The translations under genes and the position numbers were made by a program. The notes under the pieces are model-generated. The model was given only the letters and a program-made list of their open reading frames with translations. It was not told the origin of the DNA and searched no databases. Shown here piece after piece: positions 34,399 to 44,900 of a stretch of 64,000 bases of DNA (the first letter of the stretch is position 1; each line of letters begins with the position of its first letter). The stretch is from positions 682,001 to 746,000 of the forward strand of contig CBDHHO010000001.1 of the NCBI GenBank assembly GCA_965263485.1, in the 5' to 3' direction. This DNA is from Haliotispira sp965263485 (GTDB lineage Bacteria > Spirochaetota > Spirochaetia > SP-2023).

Positions 34399-35634
34399 TT
34401 ATTGCTTCTTGCGCCAATGAATCTCGCGGTAGTCGATAAAGCCTAGTGCCCGCTGAATGGGGACGACATTGCCGAGCTGATCCAGCAGCCTGCCATGAAA
34501 AAAACCGTAGATGCGCTGGATCCGGCTCAGCGGAAAGACAAGTTTGGACACATTGCTGGTTCCGAAGGGCCGAAAGCTCAAACTCAGCGAGTTGCCTGCT
34601 GCAATTTCCCACTCCAAATCCGGCAACAGGGAGCTATTCCGGCCCCCCCTCGCCGATGGTTCCTGTTCCGAACGAGCAAAGCAGAGAATGATGCGTGGCA
34701 GACGGTAGCGAACTTTCTGATCAAGCCAGATCGCGCTCTCGCTGCTGCAACTGTCGTGCCCCATCATCAGCAGAGAGCCCGCCAGCTCCGGCAAACCAGA
34801 ATCCGCTTGCAGCGGCTGCTTCAGCTTGGGAATCGTTGCACGCGGAACTTGGTTTGCACCCTCAGCCCCGGGCAACAGTCTGCCCTGCTGCCAGAACTGA
34901 CAGCGCAATTCTTTGGTCTGCGGCGGAAGGTAACCACCTGACCATTCGTAGCTCAAGTTCCAATCCTCGCCTTGGACTTGCTCTTGGCCATCACTGCCCT
35001 TGCCCCTTTGCCTGACCTTTGTGGTGGGGTGCCTGCCTGCTGCCCCGGAGAGTTGCTGAATCTGCATTGGGCTTATATACGTGTTGCCATCCACAACCAG
35101 CTGCATGTTGTGACACTCCAGCATTGCGTGTTTTTCACTAAAGCTCCAAGTGTCGAAATCAAAGGGGTTGACGTTACGTAGCGGCTTGCGCAAAGAGCGA
35201 TGGATGTGACTGATAAAATGTAACTGGTAGTGGTCAAAGTGCTTGAAATGGACGTGTAGAGCCCCCGAGCTGTCGCAGTGCACATCAAAATTGAGACCCA
35301 AGCTCTTGCCTTGGATCTGATATTTTTCCGGACTGCCTTCCCAGCTGAATTGCTTGTTGGTGAGTGCCCAAGTCTTTTCGATGTACAAATCGTGCAGCAG
35401 GTCATAGCCGATCAGCATGATGCGCAAGGTGCTGTCGTTTTTTAAGAATTCAAATTCTGCCTGCAGAGTCGAAGCAAAAATATTTAGGCGCAGACTGGTG
35501 CTAAACAGGGCCAGAGCTTTCCGACCGCTCAGACTCTTGCCGTTATGATAGATCCGACAATTTTGGATATTCCAGTCCAGGCCTTCATCATACGATCCGT
35601 AATTTACCTCATTATTAGCTGAAAACAGCTTCAT
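34399..35634 (-). CDS. DUF2804-like protein
   Basis: The 411-residue protein has no signal peptide or membrane segment. It is rich in aromatic residues and predicted beta strands. The C-terminal pattern YGFFHGRLLDQLGNVVPIQ, followed by GFIDYREIHW, resembles the end of DUF2804 proteins, which are often found in spirochaetes and actinobacteria and may have a lipocalin or glycoside-like beta fold. The N-terminal DWNIQNCRIYHNGK also fits. Two extended, charged loops (near residues 195-220 and 330-345) are likely insertions. Function is unknown. The family assignment is by eye and moderately sure. Confidence 0.55.
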   Translation of the reverse strand: MKLFSANNEVNYGSYDEGLDWNIQNCRIYHNGKSLSGRKALALFSTSLRLNIFASTLQAEFEFLKNDSTLRIMLIGYDLLHDLYIEKTWALTNKQFSWEGSPEKYQIQGKSLGLNFDVHCDSSGALHVHFKHFDHYQLHFISHIHRSLRKPLRNVNPFDFDTWSFSEKHAMLECHNMQLVVDGNTYISPMQIQQLSGAAGRHPTTKVRQRGKGSDGQEQVQGEDWNLSYEWSGGYLPPQTKELRCQFWQQGRLLPGAEGANQVPRATIPKLKQPLQADSGLPELAGSLLMMGHDSCSSESAIWLDQKVRYRLPRIILCFARSEQEPSARGGRNSSLLPDLEWEIAAGNSLSLSFRPFGTSNVSKLVFPLSRIQRIYGFFHGRLLDQLGNVVPIQRALGFIDYREIHWRKKQ

Positions 35635-35851
35635 ATATCATCCTTGAAATTCCCTGAAATTTTCCGTTAATGATTCATAGCATAGCAAAGTTTCCGTGTA
35701 TGCGCCAAGCAGAGCCCGTTGATTTCTTTTCGGTTTTTTTGCAGAACCTTGGCGCTGCCTGCTTCTGCGTTTGGGGAAAACTGCCGTTGTCTGCTTGACT
35801 TGGGCCGGGGGCTGGCTAGAATGAGTAAGTGCTGTGTGCCGTTCACCGTAA

Positions 35852-36138
35852 GGGCACCTCTAAAAATCGTATCGCTTCGCGAGAATGGTACAATCGCTCT
35901 GCTTTTGTTTGTCTTCGCTGGCGATTGTACCGCATTTTGATGCTGAGCGGATGAGATTTTGCGCGAGGAAGCGAAGCTAAAGCGTATACTTTGTTGTATT
36001 CTCCAATGCTGCGCCAGCTCGCATTGGAGAATGAGGGGAGGGCCGGGCGCAGCAAAGAGCCTGCAAGCTTTTTTTGCTGAGGAAACGATTCGGCAACAAG
36101 ATCCCCGCCAGCGCGAGATGGAATTTTTAGAGGTCCCC
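35852..36138. mobile_element. Composite family A element, about 287 bp
   Basis: It starts GGGCACCTCTAAAAATCG and ends GGAATTTTTAGAGGTCCCC. Inside are blocks shared with other copies (CGAAGCTAAAGC, CTTTGTTGT, GCTGAGGAAACGATTCGGC). It has also picked up a unit of the 67-bp repeat family (TTCTCCAATGCTGCGCC at about 36000). A clear target duplication is not seen. After it, 36143-36183 holds three TTTCATTTCTCCAC-like repeats. Confidence 0.65.
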
Positions 36139-36314
36139 ATATTTCATTTCTCCACGTTTCATTTCTCCACTCATTTCTCCACGAAAAAGTTTCTCCCAGC
36201 GGATGTAAGTTTCCAAGCGGTTGGAGCATTTGCCGGAGGAACAAGATCCGGTAGGTAGCGGGGATCTGGCCGGTTCTGGGCGTTCTGTCTGGGCGTTTTG
36301 TTCGGGGAGGTAAC

Positions 36315-36917
36315 ATGTTCAAAATCGGGAAGTTTGTCGAGCAATTGTTTTTTCTGGCCGGTTTATATGTTGCATCATACCAGTTTATGGTGTTTTTTCT
36401 GGGTGGGCACGGCTTGCTGGTCCATCGCAGGCTGCTGCAAGCTCAGGAACGTTTGGAAAGCCACTATATTCAATTGGAAAAGTATCAGCATGAACTGCTG
36501 ACTCTCTCAGACCAGATCCAAAGCGACCAAAACTATATGGCTATTGAGGCGCGCGGATTGGGATACTACCAAAAAAATGACAAATTGATTTTAGTCAACA
36601 CTTGGTCACAGGCTCAGCCGGCTCCTTCCCCCGGTGACCAACTCATCTTGGAGGCGCAGGTCATGCAGCCTAAGGCGGTTCCCGGCATCTGGTTCTACGC
36701 TCTGTTCCCGGCAGGACTGCTGGCTTTGCTGATTCGTTTATTGCAGTGGGACCGGCCAATTCGCTTCGGCAGAAAGCTGAATGGTTTCCGCGAGCCAGGC
36801 TACGGCGAACGTTTTCCCAAGGTGCATCACATTCACTATGGCAGACCGGCCCGCCATTCTACACTGAAGGAACTGCGGCGCAATCGGAACAACCATGGAG
36901 GCAGCGGCATTGCCTGA
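36315..36917 (+). CDS. FtsB/DivIC-like septum formation initiator protein
   Basis: This 200-residue protein has an N-terminal membrane segment (about residues 10-30) and a coiled coil at about 40-70 (LQAQERLESHYIQLEKYQ). It then shows the FtsB/DivIC hallmark in the form SDQNYMAIEARGLGYYQKNDK, where the related families have Dxxx-ARexLgyv..gE. A second membrane segment lies near residues 123-142. FtsB-type proteins bridge FtsQ and FtsL at the division septum. The C-terminal extension after the second membrane segment is unusual. It overlaps the next gene by 23 bases. Confidence 0.7.
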   Translation: MFKIGKFVEQLFFLAGLYVASYQFMVFFLGGHGLLVHRRLLQAQERLESHYIQLEKYQHELLTLSDQIQSDQNYMAIEARGLGYYQKNDKLILVNTWSQAQPAPSPGDQLILEAQVMQPKAVPGIWFYALFPAGLLALLIRLLQWDRPIRFGRKLNGFREPGYGERFPKVHHIHYGRPARHSTLKELRRNRNNHGGSGIA

Positions 36918-37548
36918 GATCCGATCGGGCACTACTTGCACCCGGCCGTCCCCTCGGCCGTCCTTTGGGGACTTGGTTGAGGCTTTGCAGAATGGCAAGG
37001 CATTATTACTGCTTTGCGACACGATCTACGGCTTGGTGGCAAAGGCTCCGGACGCTTATCTGACCCTGCAACAAATTAAGGGACGCCCGGAAGAAAAGCC
37101 TTTTGTGCAACTGTTCGCCGACCGGGAACACTTGGCCAAAGGCCCCTGGCAACTGCCTCCTGAGCGTTTGCAGCAATATTGGCCGGGGCCCCTGACTTGT
37201 GTACTGGCCCCGAAAGCCGAGCACAGGGCGTATCTGAAGGCAACCCGGCCCTATTGCTGGCAGGATTCGCAGGCGGTCCGTATTCCCGACCACCACTTAC
37301 TGCAAGAGCTGTGCCGCTCCTGTGCCACCCCTCTCTACTCAACCAGCGCCAACCGCAGCGGTCGGCCACTGCCGTCCTCTGTCGATGCACTGCGCAGGGT
37401 TTTTGCACCAGAAATTGCGGCGCGGCTGGTAGTTCCGTACTTGCCAACAGAATCGATCAGGAATACTGTGGCTTCAACCGTAGTCGATGCCCGTTATCAG
37501 CCGCCCCAAATACTGCGGCAGGGTGCCTGTGTGATTGATTGGACATGA
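36895..37548 (+). CDS. tsaC: Sua5/YciO/YrdC family L-threonylcarbamoyladenylate synthase
   Basis: The 217-residue protein shows LLCDTIYGLVAKA, KGRPEEKPFVQL, YWPGPLTCVL and YSTSANRSGRPLP, which are the substrate-binding motifs of YrdC proteins. The enzyme makes threonylcarbamoyl-AMP, used for t6A37 modification of tRNAs. It is a single-domain form without the Sua5 C-terminal domain. Its start overlaps the FtsB-like gene. An ATG is present at 36895, and initiation inside the conserved part is also possible. It is followed by a 450-base region of gene debris. Confidence 0.85.
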   Translation: MEAAALPEIRSGTTCTRPSPRPSFGDLVEALQNGKALLLLCDTIYGLVAKAPDAYLTLQQIKGRPEEKPFVQLFADREHLAKGPWQLPPERLQQYWPGPLTCVLAPKAEHRAYLKATRPYCWQDSQAVRIPDHHLLQELCRSCATPLYSTSANRSGRPLPSSVDALRRVFAPEIAARLVVPYLPTESIRNTVASTVVDARYQPPQILRQGACVIDWT

Positions 37549-37659
37549 TAAGAATCTTACAGACCAGATGGCTGTCATGAACGCATCTGAATGCAAACCG
37601 GGATAGCCCCCCGGACAGCCCCCGGGTTGGCTCCAGCCTACTGTGGGAGCCCTTCACCG

Positions 37660-37990
37660 TGAGCTGTTGGCTCACTATCTCACCTCCACCGTCAGTGGTG
37701 CCGAGTCTACCGATGCTCCTTCACCGTCACTCACCCTCACCATAATCTCAAAGTTGCCTTGCGGCATCGATATGTCAAATGCCTCATCCCTCAGACCGGG
37801 TATCCAAGAGCTTGCTCCAATACTGCGGAAAAACTTCATTGGTAAGACAGGGTATCCTGCTCTTTGGCCGATGCATCCACCATGAATCTCACAGGGGTGT
37901 ATGGCGCAACACTGGTCACACCCCCCTCTACGATCACACTGTTAATCGTGGGCGCGATGTTCAGCCTCAGCGTTCGGGACAGGCATGAGG
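37660..37990 (-). pseudogene. Decayed fragment of the giant repeat lipoprotein
   Basis: On the minus strand, starting near 37990, the sequence reads RTLRLNIAP-like, then DASAKEQDTLSYQ followed by a stop, and further on NFEIMVRVSDGEGASVDSAPLTVEVR. These match, in order, parts of the 214-residue repeat unit of the lipoprotein gene at 38946-47390. DNA identity is highest around 37950-37985 (GGGCGCGATGTTCAGCCTCAG). Frameshifts and stops show that it is not expressed. Confidence 0.7.
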
Positions 37991-38003
37991 TACCCTAAAG
38001 CAA

Positions 38004-38694
38004 ATGGCGCAGGTTTTGCGAACGAGAATGGATTACTACCCCTTTTTAGAGCAGTTGATTATTTCGGCCGGAGCCCTTAGTTTGCAGTACCGCAAAAATC
38101 TGGCGGCTTTGGACATTCGCAGAAAGAATGACACGGTCCGGGATTTGGTTTCCGAAGCGGATCGGGCCGTGGAGCTGTTTATCCGCCAGCGGATCCGGGA
38201 GCAATTCCCGAAAGATAGCGGGCACAAGATCATCGGCGAGGAACTAGGTGCCGAGCAACCCGGTGCGGAAGACTATTGCTGGGTGATTGACCCCATCGAC
38301 GGCACGATAAACTTTCTCAAGGGTTTTGGGTATTACAGCCTCAGTATTGCCTTGCAGCAAGATGGTGTGTCCCTCTGTGGTGCTGTCTACGCCCCGGTGT
38401 CGGGCCGGCTCTACAGTGCCAAACGCGGGGGGGGCCAGTTGCTGCCAAGTGTCGTTGCCTCCGGAGCCCCCCAGCTCCGAGTATAGCCTGGAGCAGAGGC
38501 AGCAGTTACAAGTGCGAGGGCCCGGAGAGCCGCTGGCAGCAGCGGTGCTGATAACCGGCTTTGCTTGCCTGCGCGCGGGGATCCAGCCCAATAATTACTT
38601 GTATTTGGGCTATATTCTGCCCCATGTCAGCGATGTGCGGCGTCTGGGCTCAGCGGCGCCAGCAGATCCTGAGTCGGCTGGCGCACGTAGATAG
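38004..38694 (+). pseudogene. Inositol monophosphatase family protein, frameshifted at a G8 tract and truncated
   Basis: The N-terminal 135 residues are a good IMPase domain: DLVSEADRAVE, GEELGAE, WVIDPIDGTINFL and GAVYAPVSGRLYSAKRGGG. At 38427-38434 there is a run of eight G. With one G fewer the frame would continue to the family's second half (AAAVLITGFACLRAG, PHVSDVRRLGSAA). The product in that frame also ends early, after GSAAPADPESAGARR, so the final ~50 residues are missing. It could be a slippage-controlled gene or a pseudogene. The truncation makes the second reading more likely. An ATG at 38028 is an alternative start. Confidence 0.7.
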
Positions 38695-38712
38695 GCAATT
38701 TTGATTTACGAT

Positions 38713-38840
38713 CTTATCCGTAAAAGCAGCATTCTTTCCGATTGATCCCCTCAGTGAAAGCGGGAGTCCAAGAGCATTTGCCAGACAGACTCCCGTTTTC
38801 ACGGGAGTGACAAACATGTATCGTACTCTACGGATCCGTG
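38713..38840. mobile_element. Family B mini-element, degraded ends
   Basis: ATCCGTAAAAGCAGCATTC at the left and CTCTACGGATCCGTGG at the right match the ends of the intact family B copy at 52366-52471. The central part (GAAAGCGGGAGT) is shared too and is partly duplicated here. Confidence 0.6.
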
Positions 38841-38869
38841 GTTCCCTACCCGCAGGCCAGAGAACAGGC

Positions 38870-38903
38870 AAAGCAAAGCGGCCCCGCTTTGGGCGGGGCC
38901 GCT
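38870..38903 (-). terminator. Terminator of the giant lipoprotein gene
   Basis: On the minus strand, AGCGGCCCCGC and GCGGGGCCGCT form an 11-bp stem with a 5-base loop, followed by TTTGCTTTG. It lies about 45 bases after the stop of the gene ending at 38946. Confidence 0.75.
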
Positions 38904-38945
38904 GAGGCCGCTACCGGCCAGACAGGGACTTCACGTAGGGCAGGT

Positions 38946-41900
38946 CTATTGTACCGAGATGGCGACGGTTTGAGTCACTGTACCCGTGTAGTTCCCCTTG
39001 CCCGTGACCGTAACCTCATAATTCGCAGAAGAGCCTGCCGTAGCAGTAGCCCCATCGGAGCCACCCATCAACGCAGAAACACTAGGCAGGTTAAAAATAC
39101 GGAAGCTTACGCCTGAAAGAGCTGTCGCCGAGGGCTCTATCGACAATGTGTAGTGAACCCCAGATCTCAGGGTCTTCCCTCCCACTGTAACTTTTACCGA
39201 AATCTGGGATTCCCCGGTGGTAGTAGATTTGATAGTAAACGCGTTATTCGTACCCACCGTCACCGTGGCACCTGAGATATCTGCCCTCACCGCCAGTGGC
39301 CCCGCTTTGGTGTTTGCCGTTCCTCCCTCGCTGTCGCTCACTGTTACCGCAATCTCATAGTCGCCCAGCTCCCAGTCCGCTGCCGGGGCAAATGTCGCTG
39401 TGGTATTCCCGGTAAAGTCTGTCCAGGAAGTTGCGCCACTTCTGCGGTAATGCCACTGGTACGAGAGCGTGTCCCCCTCAGGGTCAGATGCGCTCACCGT
39501 GTAGACCAGAGTCTCGCCTGCCTTAATACTTGTTGCACCGCCCGCCGCCGTCACACTGGCAATTGATGGCGCGATGTTTAGCCGCAGCGTCCGGGTCACC
39601 GATACTGTGTTTTGGCCATCACTTACTACGACTGTTACCAGCACATTGTGGCGTTCTTCCTCAGTCATAGCTTGGATCTCGGACGGGCTTTTGCCCCTTA
39701 TGGGGGAGTAGAATTGCTGATCAAGCGAAGAAGATTGATCGGCACCGCTTAGCTTGGCGCCATCCACATACCACTCATAGCTCAGGGAATCCCCTTCCGG
39801 GTCCGTAGCAATCACAAAGAAACCCAGTGCCGGTGTCTTGGCATTCACATTTGCCAGTTCAAACTCCGCATTCTCTGCCGGAGTCGGCCCCAAGTTCCCA
39901 TACGTTCCCGGGGTCGCTCCGGTAAAGCTTAGCGTGGGCGCACGGTTGGCCCTCACCTCCACCGCCAGTGGCCCCGCTTTGGTGCTTGCCGCTCCACCCT
40001 CGCTGTCGCTCACTGTTACCGCAATCTGATAGTTGCCCAGCGGCCAGTTTGCTGCCGGGGCAAATGTCGCTGTGGTACTCCCGGTAAGGTCTGTCCAGGA
40101 AGTTGCGCCGCTCCTACGGTAATGCCACTGGTACGACAGGGTGTCCCGCTCCTTGTCCGAGGCGTTCACGGTATAGACCAGACTGCCGCCTCGCACAACA
40201 TGCGTTGCGTCATCCGCTGCCGTCACACTGGCAATCGCGGGCGCGATGTTCAGCCTCAGCGTCCGGGTCACCGATACTGTGTTTTGGCCATCTCCCACAT
40301 CGGCCCGTACCAGCACATTATGGCGCTCATTCGAGGTCATCGCCGCAATCTCGGCATCGCTCTTGCCCCGCACGGGGGAGTAAAATCGCCGATCCAGCAA
40401 CGAAGACTGCTCGGCACCGCTTAGTTCGGCACCATCCACATACCACTGGTAGCTCAGGGTGTCTCCCTCCGGGTCCGTAGCAGTCACGAAGAAACTTCGT
40501 GCCTGGGTTTGGTCATCCACATTTGCCAGTTCAAACTCCGCATTCTCTGTCGGGGTCGCTCCGGTAAAGCTTGCTGTGGGCGCACGGTTGGCCCTCACCT
40601 CCACCGCCAGTGGCCCCGCTTTGGTGCTTGCCGCTCCACCCTCGCTGTCGCTCACTGTTACCGCAATCTGATAGTTGCCCAGCGACCAGTTTGCTGCCGG
40701 GGCGAATGTCGCAGTCGTATTCCCGGTAAAGTTTGTCCAAGAAGTTGCGCCGCTCCTGCGGTAATGCCACTGGTACGAGAGCGTGTCCCGCTCCTTGTCC
40801 GAGGCGCTCACCGTGTAGACCAGACTGCCGCCTCGCACAGCATACGTTGCATCACCCGCTGCCGTCACACTGGCAATCGCGGGCGCGATGTTCAGCCGCA
40901 GTGTCCGGGTCACCGATACTGTGTTTTGGCCATCACTTACTACGACTGTTACCAGCACATTGTGGCGTTCTTCCTCAGTCATAGCTTGGATCTCGGACGG
41001 GCTTTTGCCCCTTATGGGGGAGTAAAATTGCTGATCCAGCAACGAAGACTGCTCGGCACCGCTTAGTTCGGCACCATCCACATACCACTGGTAGCTCAGG
41101 GTGTCTCCCTCCGGGTCCGTAGCAGTCACGAAGAAACTTCGTGCCGGGGTTTGGGCATTCACATTTGCCAACTGAAGTCTGCTGTTCTCTGTCGGGGTCG
41201 CTCCGGTAAAGCTTAGCGTGGGCGCACGGTTGGCCCTCACCTCCACCGCCAGTGGCCCCGCTTTGGTGCTTGCCGCTCCACCCTCGCTGTCGCTCACTGT
41301 TACCGCAATCTGATAGTTGCCCAGCGGCCAGTTTGCTGCCGGGGCAAATGTCGCTGTGGTACTCCCGGTAAGGTCTGTCCAGGAAGTTGCGCCGCTCCTA
41401 CGGTAATGCCACTGGTACGACAGGGTGTCCCGCTCCTTGTCCGAGGCGTTCACGGTATAGACCAGACTGCCGCCTCGCACAACATGCGTTGCGTCATCCG
41501 CTGCCGTCACACTGGCAATCGCGGGCGCGATGTTCAGCCTCAGCGTCCGGGTCACCGATACTGTGTTTTGGCCATCTCCCACATCGGCCCGTACCAGCAC
41601 ATTGTGGCGCTCATTCGCTGCCATCGCCTCAATCCCGGTATCGCTCTTGCCCCGCACGGGGGAGTAAAATCGCCGATCCAGCAACGAAGACTGCTCGGCA
41701 CCGCTTAGTTCGGCACCATCCACATACCACTGGTAGCTCAGGGTGTCTCCCTCCGGGTCCGTAGCAGTCACGAAGAAACTTCGTGCCGGGGTTTGGGCAT
41801 TCACATTTGCCAACTGAAGTCTGCTGTTCTCTGTCGGGGTCGCTCCGGTAAAGCTTAGCGTGGGCGCACGGTTGGCCCTCACCTCCACCGCCAGTGGCCC

Positions 41901-44900
41901 CGCTTTGGTGCTTGCCGCTCCACCCTCGCTGTCGCTCACTGTTACCGCAATCTGATAGTTGCCCAGCGGCCAGTTTGCTGCCGGGGCAAATGTCGCTGTG
42001 GTACTCCCGGTAAGGTCTGTCCAGGAAGTTGCGCCGCTCCTGCGGTAATGCCACTGGTACGACAGGGTGTCCCGCTCCTTGTCCGAGGCGTTCACGGTAT
42101 AGACCAGACTGCCGCCTCGCACAACATGCGTTGCGTCATCCGCTGCCGTCACACTGGCAATTGTTGGCGCGATGTTCAGCCGCAGCGTCCGGGTCACCGA
42201 TACTGTGTTTTGGCCATCTCCCACATCGGCCCGTACCAGCACATTATGGCGCTCATTCGCTGCCATCGCCGCAATCTCGGCATCGCTCTTGCCCCGCACG
42301 GGGGAGTAAAATTGCTGATCCAGCAACGAAGACTGCTCGGCACCGCTTAGTTCGGCACCATCCACATACCACTGGTAGCTCAGGGTGTCTCCCTCCGGGT
42401 CCGTAGCAGTCACGAAGAAACTTCGTGCCGGGGTTTGGGCATTCACATTTGCCAACTGAAGTCTGCTGTTCTCTGTCGGGGTCGCTCCGGTAAAGCTTAG
42501 CGTGGGCGCACTATTCGCCCTGACTTCCACTGCCTTCGGCCCCGCTTTGGTATTTGCCGTTCCTCCCTCGCTGTCTGTTACCGTTACCGCAATCTCATAG
42601 TTGCCCAGCGGCCAGTTTGCTGCCGGGGCGAATGTCGCTGTGGTACTCCCGGTAAGGTCTGTCCAGGAAGTTGCGCCGCTCCTGCGGTAATGCCACTGGT
42701 ACGAGAGCGTGTCCCGCTCCTTGTCCGAGGCGCTCACCGTGTAGACCAGACTGCCGCCTCGCACAGCATACGTTGCGTCATCCGCTGCCGTCACACTGGC
42801 AATCGCGGGCGCGATGTTCAGCCGCAGTGTCCGGGTCACCGATACTGTGTTTCGGCCATCACTTACTACAACTGTTACCAGCACATTGTGGCGTTCTTCC
42901 TCAGTCATAGCCTGGATTTCGGACGAGCTTTTGCCCCTTATCGGGGAGTAGAATTGCTGATCAGTCCACGAACTTTCGGTACTGGTTGCAGTGCTGCTTC
43001 CTCCCTCATACCACTCATAACTCAGGGTGTCCCCCTCCGGGTCCGTAGCAGTCACGAAGAAACTTCGTGCCGGGGTTTGGGCATTCACATTTGCCAACTG
43101 AAATCTGGCATTCTCCCCCGGGGTCGCTCCGGTAAATTCCACTGTGGGCGCGCGGTTCGCAAGCATGCTCAGTGAGTATTCCCTCACCGCAGTGGCTCCG
43201 TCTGCGTCCGCCACCCTCACCCGGACTTTGTACGGCGAGCCGCTGACCGTAGAAGTAAAGTCTGTGGTCTTCAAAGTCATCTTATGCGGCGTTGGAACAC
43301 TGCTGGGCAACGTGCTCCAAGTGCCCGCCGGGCTCTGGTATTCCCACGTATAAGTGAAGTCAGTGCCCAGATTCGGGTTGGCGAGATTCGCATCCGTTAC
43401 CCCTACTTCAAATTCCACATCGACACCCACAGTTGCCTGGCCACTATCGGATCGGCTCGGACTCACAAAACTCACCACCGGTGCTGCGTTCAGCCTCACA
43501 TCCACCCTGTCACTGCCCGCCGACTGCATCACCGCCGCCGCATTGTGGCTGTCTGTGGCACTGACCCGAATCTGGTAGTCCCCCGCCGCCTGGCTGAAGG
43601 TGTAGTCCAACGTGGCTTGGGTCCCGATCTCCGTGCCCGTGCTGCTCCAGCTGCCATCCGCCTGTTTGCCGTAAATCTTCCAGCTGTAGCTCAGCGCGTC
43701 ATCGATGCTGTCCGTTGCGCTCGCGCTCAGGGTGAGTTCCTTGCTCCCCGATAGCTGGATCGTCTGGTTGCTCGTGGGCGCGGTGATGCGCAGCCCACTC
43801 GGTATTGTGTTCAGGTAGAACTTCCGCAGGGCCTCAGCACTCGCCTCTCCATCATCGTTGACCACCACCAGGGCTATTGTATTCAGTCCCGCCTTGGTCA
43901 AGGTGCGGGAAACTTGGGCCGCGGTGCCGGTACCGGGGCTCTGCGGCGTAAAGGCACTGCCGTTCAGCTCCCACTGGTACGTAAAGCCCGTAGTCTTGGA
44001 CGGGGTGCGCGGATCCTCGACCCTCACGGCCACAGTCACAGACTCTCCACTGGTCGCATCAAACACAGTCGCCGCCTCAGTCAGCGTTGCATCCGCCTCA
44101 TCCCCGCTGTCAAAGCCTGTTGTTGCGACAGTCCAGAAAATCTTCGGCGCAGTGGCCGAGACTGTGCTCGAGGCCCCCGTCAGGGCTATGTTGCGCCTCA
44201 GCGTATCCGCAGCACCACCGTGCGCATCGCTCACGCGAATGCGCAGCGTGTACTCGCCCGCACTCAGACCGATATCAAAGTCCAGCGGCAGGCTCACCAG
44301 AGCCCCCGAAGTCCCAGGGAGACTGCCCCCCAGCGCCCGGAAATCGGCGCTCTCAGAGGCCACATCGTGCCCCGGGGCAATCGCGGCGGTATAGGTCAAA
44401 GTCCCGCCGTTGGCGTCCGTTGCCTGTGCCGTAATAGTGTGTGCGTCCGGAATGCTGTAGGGGCCCGGATTGGCCGCAGTCTCCAACTCATCCAGTTCGG
44501 GTGCCTCGTTCAGATGGTAGGTCCGGGACCACTCGGCAAGCTCGCCGATCTTGTTGCGCACCTGCATCGTGACCGTGTGCGAAGGCCCTGTGAGGGTCAA
44601 GGATTCCTCGTACTCATCCGTCCCCGGCTCATAGGCCGTTGTGCCCCTCTGGAGCACCCCGTCAAGCTCCCAGCTGATCGAGGCGATCTCGATTGTGTTG
44701 GCGCTAACCCGGTTGCGTACTTGGATTTCCGCACTCGCACTGCCGTCTCTGTGGATCGGATTATTTTCGGGCGCTGCCCGGGTGCCCGAAATATGCTCGA
44801 TAACGGGGCGGGTATTCGAGCTTTGCGAAGAGCCATCTCCCACTAGCGTAATCGGGACCGTGGCTTCGGCACTGCCCCCATCATCATCACTGACGATTAC

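Noticed and set aside
40103..43353. Series of 80-185-residue plus-strand frames recurring every 642 bases
   Set aside because: They repeat only because the minus-strand gene repeats. The Arg/Cys/His-rich composition is typical of shadow frames.
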